From positions 1 to 8,204 of the forward strand of contig JALVOR010000378.1 in the NCBI GenBank assembly GCA_027026295.1: 8,204 nt of DNA. Direction: 5' to 3'. Under the pieces are notes generated by a model. That model saw only the letters and a program-made list of their open reading frames with translations. It was not told the DNA's origin and did not search any database. Origin of the DNA: Anaerolineales bacterium. Its GTDB lineage: Bacteria > Chloroflexota > Anaerolineae > Anaerolineales > DRMV01. The translations under genes and the position numbers were made by a program. Every line of letters begins with the position of its first letter. The first letter of the stretch is position 1. This document shows positions 1-8,137 of the stretch, piece by piece.

Positions 1-46
1 TACGTCTATTCTATATCAAGTGCACGCCAAACAGGGGCAGGAAGGC

Positions 47-74
47 AACTGCCCCGCGGTTTTGCGGGGCAGTT
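47..74 (-). terminator. GC-rich hairpin downstream of clc, probable terminator
   Basis: A perfect 11-bp inverted repeat (47-57 pairs with 64-74, 6-nt loop) begins 10 nt beyond the clc stop codon. The stem is mostly G/C, but no clear U-run follows it on the minus strand, where the flank reads GCCTTCC. It could stop transcription from clc, work in both directions, or only protect the 3' end. Positions 1-46 show nothing else that I can recognise. Confidence 0.55.
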
Positions 75-84
75 TGGGTGAAAT

Positions 85-2202
85 TCATGCGTTTTGGGTA
101 TCCTGTTGGTCGTTTTCCGGGGGGGCGTTGAGGTCTTCCCACAGGTGTTGCAGCACCTCGGCGTTGCCTTCATGGGAAAGCAGCGTGAGGGTGTCGCCTG
201 CCTGCAAGACGGTATCGCCGTGGGGCAGCACGGTTTGACCGCCGCGGTCAATGTGGATGAGCAGCACGTCTTCGGGGAGGTGGAGTTCTGCCAGGGTTTT
301 TCCTGCCAGCGGCGAGGCGTCGTGGATGACAAAGCGGGCAACAGCAGTGCCGGGCGGCGCGCCGGGCAGGTCGCCTACGGCAAAGCCGCGCCGCACCAGA
401 CCGAGTTCGTAGGCGTGCACGATGTCATTGCGGCGGATGACGCCGAGGAGTTTGCGCGGGTCGTGGCGGTCTACCACCGGCAGGCGGGAAAGGTCGCGCG
501 GCGCCATACGGTGGGCAACGTCGCGCAGGGTCTCGTCGGGGTAGGCCACGACCAACGAGCGCACGGCAATATCCCTTACTTTGAGGGCGGGGTCAACATT
601 GGTGGCATCGCCCACGGCGCGGCGGTAGTCGGTGAGGGAAACAATGCCCCACAGCCGTCCGTTGGCATCAATCACTGGGAAAGCGTGGCTGTTGGTCTGC
701 AGGAAAAGCCCGCCCAGGCTGGCAGCAGGCAGGTCGGCGGAAACCGTCACAGGATTGGGATCCATGACCTCGGTCACTTTGACAGAAGCCAGCACGTCCA
801 TGTCGCGCCCGCGGAACAGACGGATGCCGCGGCGCACCAATTTGAGGGTATAGATGGATTCGGGTTCCAAATGCTCGGCAATCACCACGGCGACCACTAC
901 AGCCCCCATGAGGGGTAACAGGATGCGGTAGTCGTCGGTGAGTTCGAACACGATCATGATGGCCGTCAGCGGCGCATGAGCGGCTGCGGCAAAGACCGTG
1001 GCCATACCCACCGTGGCGTAAGAGCCTGCGCCTGCGGTAATGTTGGGCAGCAGTTGGCGGGCAACCCACCCAAAAGAGCCGCCTGTCATCGCGCCCATGA
1101 ACAGCGCTGGGGCAAACACACCGCCAGAGTTGCCCGCGCCGAGGGTGAGCGAGGTGGCGATGAGTTTGAGCAGGATGAGGATGATCATCAACGTGAGTGA
1201 AAGGTTGCCCAGCAGCGCATCTTCAATCACAGGGAAGCCTGAACCGAAGACATGCGGCAGGTTCTGGTGCAACGGCACGCCGAGCCGCAATTCGTCTTCC
1301 GGCACAAAGCCAAGCCCCAGCACCTGCGGGTAAAGGTAGCCCATAATCCCTAACAAGAGCGCGCCCGCGGCGGGTTTGAGCCATTTGGGAAAGCGCCAGT
1401 TGTCGAACAGGTCTTCGGTGAAATAGAGGGTGCGGATGAACGCCACACCAATAAATGCGCCGACCAAACCAAGGATGAGGTAAATGAGGATTTCCCACGG
1501 GTTGCGGGCGGTGTAAAAAGGAATGCCGAAAGCCGGGCGATCGCCCAGAATGTGGCGTGCAATGGTGCTGGCCATCACGGCAGAAAGCACCACGCTGCTC
1601 AGGTCGCGGATGGCGAGTTCCCCCAAAATGACTTCGACGGCAAAAAGTACCCCGGCAATGGGAGCGTTGAAGGTAGCGGCAATGCCCGCTGCTGCCCCCG
1701 CAGCCACCAGGTTGCGGGTGTGGCTTTCCGAGAACTTGAGCCACTGTGCCAGCGTAGAGCCAAAAGCCGCCCCCACCTGCACAATGGGGCCTTCACGCCC
1801 TGCTGACCCGCCCGAGCCGATGCACGCTGCCGAGGCAGCCACTTTCGCTACCACCACGCGCGGACGGATGCGCGCACCCCGCAAGGCAATGGCTTCCATG
1901 ACCTCAGGCACGCCATGCCCTTTGGCTTCAGGCGAGAAAAAGGCGATAATGGGACCCGCAATCAGGCTGCCAATGACCGGCGCCAGAATGTACCAGCCGC
2001 GCCCTAACGCAGGCCAGATGTGGGGCATGTCTTCGTAGAGCACGCGCTCGACCCATGAAATCAGTTCAATAAAAAATACCGCACCCAACGCTGTGCCGGC
2101 ACCGATGATGGCTGCAAGGACAAGCCAGGCAATCATGCCTGAAGCGTGGAGGCGGTCCAGAAAGCGTTCCCAAAGGACGCTGGACGGGGATGTTGCTTCC
2201 AA
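85..2202 (-). CDS. CLC-family chloride channel/transporter with two CBS domains and an RCK_C (TrkA-C) domain
   Basis: This 705-residue inner-membrane protein moves chloride (or a similar anion) across the cytoplasmic membrane. The hydrophobic CLC core spans about residues 20-445. It carries the three anion-pathway motifs: GHGVP (95-99), GREGP (135-139, with gating glutamate E137) and GGVFAP (360-365), plus the pore tyrosine Y451. A CBS pair follows (about 478-530 and 543-600), then an RCK_C-like domain (about 620-692). These cytoplasmic domains usually bind nucleotides or other ligands and regulate gating. At the position of the E. coli exchanger's internal proton glutamate (E203) the sequence reads E190-V191, so valine replaces it as in animal CLC channels. 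The first pore motif has His where E. coli has Ser. The start is TTG, chosen because AAAAGGAG ends 6 nt upstream; the first internal Met (residue 23) would remove the N-terminal amphipathic segment. The gene has its own promoter and a hairpin after it. The family is certain; channel versus exchanger is inferred. Confidence 0.95.
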   Translation of the reverse strand: MEATSPSSVLWERFLDRLHASGMIAWLVLAAIIGAGTALGAVFFIELISWVERVLYEDMPHIWPALGRGWYILAPVIGSLIAGPIIAFFSPEAKGHGVPEVMEAIALRGARIRPRVVVAKVAASAACIGSGGSAGREGPIVQVGAAFGSTLAQWLKFSESHTRNLVAAGAAAGIAATFNAPIAGVLFAVEVILGELAIRDLSSVVLSAVMASTIARHILGDRPAFGIPFYTARNPWEILIYLILGLVGAFIGVAFIRTLYFTEDLFDNWRFPKWLKPAAGALLLGIMGYLYPQVLGLGFVPEDELRLGVPLHQNLPHVFGSGFPVIEDALLGNLSLTLMIILILLKLIATSLTLGAGNSGGVFAPALFMGAMTGGSFGWVARQLLPNITAGAGSYATVGMATVFAAAAHAPLTAIMIVFELTDDYRILLPLMGAVVVAVVIAEHLEPESIYTLKLVRRGIRLFRGRDMDVLASVKVTEVMDPNPVTVSADLPAASLGGLFLQTNSHAFPVIDANGRLWGIVSLTDYRRAVGDATNVDPALKVRDIAVRSLVVAYPDETLRDVAHRMAPRDLSRLPVVDRHDPRKLLGVIRRNDIVHAYELGLVRRGFAVGDLPGAPPGTAVARFVIHDASPLAGKTLAELHLPEDVLLIHIDRGGQTVLPHGDTVLQAGDTLTLLSHEGNAEVLQHLWEDLNAPPENDQQDTQNA

Positions 2203-2208
2203 AATCTG

Positions 2209-2216
2209 CTCCTTTT
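2209..2216 (-). promoter_or_regulatory. Shine-Dalgarno that fixes the TTG start of clc
   Basis: On the minus strand AAAAGGAG lies 6 nt before the TTG at 2202-2200. No ATG or GTG with comparable spacing is nearby, so this site decides the unusual start codon. Confidence 0.75.
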
Positions 2217-2245
2217 GCAGGGGAATTTTTCGTGCCGCATCGGCT

Positions 2246-2251
2246 ATTATA
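2246..2251 (-). promoter_or_regulatory. -10 box of the clc promoter
   Basis: A perfect TATAAT occurs on the minus strand about 44 nt upstream of the clc start codon, in an otherwise GC-rich genome. About 17 nt further upstream the sequence is A/T-rich but has no good TTGACA match. The likely transcription start is near 2239, giving a short leader that includes the Shine-Dalgarno. It supports clc being transcribed independently of fmt, whose terminator lies upstream. Confidence 0.6.
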
Positions 2252-2332
2252 CAACCAAAATGGGGAAAGTTTTTGCGTTTGAGGGGCGAGGGCGAAATCG
2301 CGCTTCTGTGATATTGGGGCGAAGATGAAATG

Positions 2333-2356
2333 CCAAAAGCCCTGCCGAAGCAGGGC
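2333..2356 (-). terminator. Rho-independent terminator of fmt
   Basis: Read on the minus strand this is a perfect 7-bp stem GCCCTGC/GCAGGGC closed by a TTCG tetraloop (stem arms 2350-2356 and 2339-2345), followed immediately by TTTT. It starts 73 nt after the fmt stop codon. The UUCG loop with a U-run is a textbook intrinsic terminator. The remaining bases between fmt and clc show nothing further apart from the clc promoter. Confidence 0.85.
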
Positions 2357-2429
2357 GAAATGGGGAAGTGGTGTGCTTTTTTGGAAAATGGGGCAGGCTT
2401 TCAGGCGGATGCTTTATGGCAAAGAGGCT

Positions 2430-3350
2430 TTACCCAACCCAGCCACGTGCGCCGCGCAGGAAAACTTCGCCGGGCATGGGTTTCTTGCCCGCGGGTTGCA
2501 CCTCGTCGAGCACGAGCACGCCTTCGCCGGTGCCAATGGCGGGTTTTCCTGCGACGATCAGGTGCTCGCCTGTGCCGGGGGAAGGCTGCGCCGCGGCATG
2601 GGCGCGATGAATTTTCAGCAGTTTGCCCTGCCATTCGGTGAACGTGCCGGGCCACGGGTTGAACGCCCGCACCCGGCGCGCCAGCGCGGCTGCCGGTTCG
2701 GTAAAGTTCAGCCGTCCGTCCTCTTTCTTCAGCAGCGGGGCATAGGTCACGCCTTCTTCGGGCTGGGGTTGGGGCTGGGTGGCGCCTGTGAGATAGCCGG
2801 GGATGGTTTCCAGCAACAGGAGCGCGCCCAGTGCCGAAAGTTTGGGGCTGAGGGTGCCTGCGGTGTCGTCGGGGGCAATGGGCAGGGCTTCCTGGGCGAG
2901 GATGGGGCCGGTATCCATGCCTTCGTCCATCAGCATGATGGTGATGCCGGTTTCGGCATCGCCGTGGAGGATGGCGTGCTGGATGGGGGAAGCGCCGCGC
3001 CAGCGGGGCAACAGTGAGGCGTGAACGTTGATGCAGCCGTAAAGAGGCAATTGCAGCACATTGGGGCGCAAAATTTGCCCATAAGCGGCGACCACGATGA
3101 GGTCGGGTTGCCAGGCTCGCAATTGTTCGAAGGCTTCCGGGGCGCGCAGGCGGCGCGGCTGCATGACCGGAATGCCGAGTTCCAGCGCTAAGCGTTTGAC
3201 CGGCGGCGGGGTAGGTTTGCGTCCGCGCCCTGCCGGTCGGTCGGGCTGGGTGACCACGCCCACGACGGGGTAGTCCCTGGCCAGCGCCAGCAAGGTGGGC
3301 ACGGCAAACTCGGGCGAACCCATGAAGACGACGCGGGGTTGTGTGCTCAT
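2430..3350 (-). CDS. fmt: Methionyl-tRNA formyltransferase
   Basis: This 306-residue cytoplasmic enzyme transfers a formyl group from 10-formyl-tetrahydrofolate to Met-tRNAfMet to make the initiator of bacterial translation. The N-terminal formyltransferase domain opens with VVFMGSPEFAVPTL (residues 7-20). It contains the folate-site signature NVHASLLPRWRGASP (108-122), and the catalytic triad is readable as N108, H110 and D146 (in MDEGMDTGPI). The C-terminal tRNA-binding, OB-fold-like domain starts near residue 208 with the conserved DGRLNF and RAFNPWPG segments (211-216, 228-235). The length is normal for the family. The ATG at 3350 is chosen because the family's N-terminus begins a few residues before VFMG; a 43-residue upstream extension is possible in frame, but it runs through repeat DNA and looks like nothing in the family. 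There is no Shine-Dalgarno: the bases before ATG are TTACCTCC. A TGATAAAAT promoter element sits 7 nt upstream, so the mRNA may be leaderless. The usual partner gene def is not in the window. Confidence 0.97.
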   Translation of the reverse strand: MSTQPRVVFMGSPEFAVPTLLALARDYPVVGVVTQPDRPAGRGRKPTPPPVKRLALELGIPVMQPRRLRAPEAFEQLRAWQPDLIVVAAYGQILRPNVLQLPLYGCINVHASLLPRWRGASPIQHAILHGDAETGITIMLMDEGMDTGPILAQEALPIAPDDTAGTLSPKLSALGALLLLETIPGYLTGATQPQPQPEEGVTYAPLLKKEDGRLNFTEPAAALARRVRAFNPWPGTFTEWQGKLLKIHRAHAAAQPSPGTGEHLIVAGKPAIGTGEGVLVLDEVQPAGKKPMPGEVFLRGARGWVG

Positions 3351-3357
3351 GGAGGTA

Positions 3358-3366
3358 ATTTTATCA
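3358..3366 (-). promoter_or_regulatory. Extended -10 promoter directly before fmt
   Basis: The minus strand reads TGATAAAAT, i.e. the TGN extension followed by TAAAAT (5 of 6 bases of TATAAT). The hexamer ends 7 nt before the A of the fmt ATG, so a standard start point would fall on or next to that A. There is no good -35 match, which is compatible with an extended -10 promoter. Confidence 0.5.
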
Positions 3367-3385
3367 CGCGAGGAGGCGAGGGGAG

Positions 3386-3577
3386 AAAAACACAGAGGGT
3401 ACAGAAGTTCCACAGAGGGCACAGCATTGTTTTTTTCTGGTAACCGTTCAGCCGTAGGGAATAGACCACGGGCAGCCACGGATGACGCGGATTTTTGTTA
3501 CCGCTAAGGTGCAAAGCAAAGCGCGCAAAGTGGTTTTCTGTGTTTTCGGTGGCGCTTCTGTGCTTTCTGTGGTTTCC
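3386..3577. repeat. Block of short-period degenerate repeats in the leuS-fmt gap
   Basis: The 350-nt gap between fmt and leuS contains no gene. On the plus strand it holds: copies related to CACAGAGGG at 3386-3424; a segment related to CCACGGATGACGCGGATT at 3464-3496; a segment related to ACCGCTAAGGTGCAAAG, continuing with further CAAAG copies, at 3497-3533; and the reverse complement of the first type (TTCTGTGTTTTC-like) at 3534-3576. Another inverted CACAGAG-type copy lies at 3660-3677. Spacing between similar words is about 9-10 bases. The outer copies face each other, so the block has loosely inverted ends. The same kinds of sequence recur at about 7963-8084. Function is unknown. Confidence 0.7.
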
Positions 3578-3612
3578 CTTTGCCAGGGCTGAACAGTGAC
3601 GAAATTGCCCAG

Positions 3613-3658
3613 AAGGCCAGGAGGCACAGAAATGGTTTTTTCTGTGCCTCCTGGCCTT
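3613..3658 (-). terminator. Perfect 20-bp inverted repeat after leuS, possible terminator
   Basis: Positions 3613-3632 pair perfectly with 3639-3658, leaving a 6-nt loop. It starts 42 nt after the leuS stop codon, so the mRNA end would fold into a very stable hairpin. The stem includes CAGAGGCACAGAAA-like words and so looks derived from the neighbouring repeat family. No U-run follows on the minus strand, so it may act as a factor-dependent stop, a 3'-end stabiliser or a double-strand processing site rather than a simple intrinsic terminator. Confidence 0.5.
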
Positions 3659-3700
3659 ATTTGTGTTCTCTGTGGCTGCCGGCGATTGTCAGCCCGCGTC

Positions 3701-6508
<2,808 letters not shown>

Positions 6509-6523
6509 GGCGGCCTCCGGGGT

Positions 6524-6560
6524 GGTGACTGGGTTACTTGGTGACCTGGTTGCTTAGTTG
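6524..6560. repeat. 8-bp tandem degenerate repeat between the unknown gene and leuS
   Basis: On the plus strand four and a half consecutive 8-bp units fit the consensus GGTKACYT (first unit GGTGACTG, second GGTTACTT; K is G or T, Y is C or T), with one or two differences per unit. It fills almost the whole 57-nt gap between the stop codon of the upstream gene and the leuS Shine-Dalgarno. In mRNA sense it would give A/C-rich words such as AAGTAACC. Function is unknown; it could be a low-complexity spacer or a slippage product. Confidence 0.65.
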
Positions 6561-6565
6561 GGGTG

Positions 6566-7657
6566 TTACAGCCGAATCACCGCGCCGCAGTATTCGCAGC
6601 GCAGTTCCTGCATGCCTTTGACGATGGGCTGGGTGAGCAGCGCGCCGCACGAGGGGCAGTGAGTGGGAATTTCGCGCGCGGGTGCGGCGGTTTCGGCAGC
6701 AGCAGTTTCGGCGCTTGTGCTGGAAGCCTGCACGGGCGCGGCTTCGGCGGCGAGGTCGCCGCGCTGCACCTGCTTGATGCGCGCTGCCCACGCTTCGTTG
6801 TCCGCACCGCCGAGCAGGCGCAGGGTGGCGCTGTCGATGCGTTTGCCCTCGGTAGGGGTGGTGAAGCGCAGTTTCAGCATCTCACGCTTGCTCAGGCCGA
6901 GGAAGCCCTTGCGCTCGTCGCTGGCTTCCTGAATTTCCACCGCGCCGATGGGAGCGGCGAATTGCATTTCCTGCACCAGTTTCTTTTTGGTGGCGATGAA
7001 AAGTACCTTTTTGGTGGCGACTTTTTCCTTTTGCTCCATGATGAGGCGGCTGTCGCTAAGGAAGAGCACGCCCTTGGGGCCTTCGTCGTCGCCGCGGGTA
7101 ATCCATTGGGCTTTGGCGGCGTCTACCAGGGCTTCGTCGGGGTAAGGGGCGAAGGAAGCCGCTGCCCATGCCTCGGTTGCCCAAATCAGATGGTCGAGTT
7201 CGCGGTTCACGGCGTTCACGCGGCCAGAAAAGTCGTCGAACATGCCGGTTACGTCGCGGGCGGCCTTCTCGATGCGGTTTTCAGTGCGTTCCAGGGCATC
7301 GTCGGCGGCGTCGAAGTCTTCTGCGGTGGCGGCGCGACGCCCCTGGCTGAGCGCGCGGGCGATGTCGGCGTCCAGGCTGCTCAGCGAGGCGCGCGCCCGG
7401 CTAAGGGCGGCGTCGGCCTGGCTGCGGATGGCAGGCCAATCGTCGGCGATCTGTTGGGCGCGGGCTTCCACCGTTTGGCCGTAGCGGTAACCGCTGCCGC
7501 GCAGGGTGTGGCGTTTGTCGGCAAGGCCGCGCACTTTGGCCTCCATGTCGCCGATGGCTTCCATGGCATCGCCTAAGGAAGCCTTGGCCTGGAGTTTGGC
7601 GGCCTTGTCTTGCAGGGAGGACCAGCGGCGGGCACGGGTCTCAGCGTCCAGTTGCAT
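6566..7657 (-). CDS. Unrecognised coiled-coil / PH-like / zinc-ribbon protein in the leucine T-box operon
   Basis: I do not recognise a named family for this 363-residue protein. Residues about 1-160 are charged, Ala-rich, almost glycine-free and helical, probably a coiled coil (DAMEAIGDMEAKVRGLADKR is typical). Residues about 165-298 look like a small beta-rich domain with a closing helix: GVLFLSDSRLIMEQKEK, then PIGAVEI, then KREMLKLRF, ending in WAARIKQV. This pattern resembles bacterial PH/GRAM-like domains. An Ala/Ser/Thr-rich linker (about 303-328) leads to a C-terminal zinc ribbon with C334/C337 and C354/C357 (CPSC and CEYC). There is no signal peptide or membrane segment, so it is probably cytoplasmic. 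The ATG at 7657 is preceded by AAAGGAGA about 8 nt upstream. It is the first gene after the T-box leader and lies directly before leuS, so it should respond to uncharged tRNA-Leu. Whether it has any role in leucine or tRNA metabolism is only inferred from position. The reading frame is certain; the domain calls are tentative. Confidence 0.88.
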   Translation of the reverse strand: MQLDAETRARRWSSLQDKAAKLQAKASLGDAMEAIGDMEAKVRGLADKRHTLRGSGYRYGQTVEARAQQIADDWPAIRSQADAALSRARASLSSLDADIARALSQGRRAATAEDFDAADDALERTENRIEKAARDVTGMFDDFSGRVNAVNRELDHLIWATEAWAAASFAPYPDEALVDAAKAQWITRGDDEGPKGVLFLSDSRLIMEQKEKVATKKVLFIATKKKLVQEMQFAAPIGAVEIQEASDERKGFLGLSKREMLKLRFTTPTEGKRIDSATLRLLGGADNEAWAARIKQVQRGDLAAEAAPVQASSTSAETAAAETAAPAREIPTHCPSCGALLTQPIVKGMQELRCEYCGAVIRL

Positions 7658-7699
7658 TGCAAAATCTCCTTTCCGCCCGCAGGCGGCAGCAAGGGAAAG

Positions 7700-7732
7700 A
7701 AAAAAGCCTCCGTCCCGGACAGGGACGAAGGC
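7700..7732 (-). terminator. Intrinsic terminator of the T-box leader
   Basis: On the minus strand an 11-bp stem (7722-7732 with 7706-7716, one G-U pair) has a 5-nt loop and is followed by six T (7705-7700). Its 5' arm contains the CGTCCCT that can instead pair with the T-box AGGG, which is the expected switch between terminator and antiterminator. Confidence 0.9.
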
Positions 7733-7962
7733 ATGGCCTCCGCGGTACCACCCTGATTGCCGCGCGGTGGGGCGCGGCCTCTCGGGGGCGCGGTAACGGG
7801 CGCACCCGCCGCCGGTTAGCCTGGCGGTTCGCCGACGGAGAAGCCCCTCCGCAACGGAGAGGCCGCAGGCGAGTTCGGCCTTGGGGCGCTCGGCAGGGGC
7901 GCCGCTGCCGGGCTTGCACCCTCCCCGGCTCGCTGTGCCGATGGCCTACTACTCCTGCTGAG
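7700..7962 (-). promoter_or_regulatory. T-box riboswitch, leucine (CUC) specifier
   Basis: This leader RNA senses uncharged tRNA and permits readthrough into the downstream genes. In minus-strand order: the stem I base helix GCAGG (7958-7954) pairs with CCTGC (7869-7865). The 5' side of the specifier loop is AGTAGTA (7953-7947). The next helix is GGCC (7946-7943) with GGCC (7880-7877), followed by TCGGC/GCCGA pairing. The 3' loop reads GAACTCG, giving specifier CTC at 7873-7871 (leucine), followed by the usual purine. Stems II/III occupy about 7755-7862. The conserved T-box sequence AGGGTGGTACCGCGG is at 7754-7740. Its TGGT bulge fits an ACCA tRNA end, i.e. discriminator A as in tRNA-Leu. The terminator follows, and the first start codon is 43 nt after the T-run. 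A leucine specifier upstream of leuS is a consistent pairing. Confidence 0.95.
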
Positions 7963-8084
7963 ATTGACGCCAAGGGCGCCAAGATAACGCTAAGGCGCCA
8001 AGAAGCGCAAAGAAAATTCTGTGTTTTCTGTAAGTTTCTGTGTCTTCTGTGTTTTTCTCAATCGGTGGATGAAAACCACAGAGA
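7963..8084. repeat. Short-period degenerate repeats upstream of the T-box
   Basis: On the plus strand 7966-8012 carries words related to GACGCCAAGGGCGCCAAG and GCGCAAAG. Positions 8013-8058 carry TTCTGTGTTTTC-like words spaced about 9 bases, and 8072-8084 reads AAAACCACAGAGA, the inverse of those. These are the same sequence types as in the leuS-fmt gap. The block reaches the 5' boundary of the T-box and must contain or overlap its promoter. The bases from 8085 to about 8104 show nothing recognisable. Confidence 0.65.
7981..8010 (-). promoter_or_regulatory. Weak candidate promoter for the T-box operon
   Basis: The minus strand has TTGCGC (8010-8005), an 18-nt spacer and TATCTT (7986-7981). 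The -10 matches 4 of 6 consensus bases and the -35 only 3 of 6. It lies just upstream of stem I, where the operon promoter is expected, and inside the repeat block. This is a weak call. Confidence 0.25.
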
Positions 8085-8104
8085 TTGTGCTTCTGCTACG
8101 AACA

Positions 8105-8132
8105 CAACACCCGGCGCAGGGACCGGGTGTTG
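8105..8132 (-). terminator. GC-rich hairpin after the tRNA gene
   Basis: A perfect 10-bp inverted repeat (8105-8114 with 8123-8132, 8-nt loop) begins 5 nt after the tRNA 3' end. The downstream flank TGTTCG has no proper U-run. It probably terminates or delimits the tRNA transcript. Confidence 0.55.
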
Positions 8133-8137
8133 GGAGG

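Noticed and set aside
94..918. Plus-strand open frame of 274 codons opposite clc
   Set aside because: It covers the CBS/RCK_C coding part of clc on the other strand and shows no family motifs.
3351..3479. 43-residue N-terminal extension of Fmt from an upstream start
   Set aside because: It runs through CACAGAG-type repeat DNA, lacks similarity to Fmt N-termini, and the family begins just before VFMGSPEF.
3386..3577. Possible CRISPR array
   Set aside because: The repeated words are short (about 9 bases), degenerate and of several kinds, with no constant 23-40 base repeat alternating with unique spacers.
6563..7576. Plus-strand open frame of 337 codons opposite the zinc-ribbon gene
   Set aside because: The minus-strand frame has a good ribosome site and Cys pairs of a zinc ribbon; the plus frame has low-complexity Gly/Ala/Val composition only.
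7641..7982. Minus-strand 113-codon open frame over the leader
   Set aside because: It coincides with the T-box RNA, whose structure explains the sequence; the Arg/Pro-rich peptide is a by-product of GC content.
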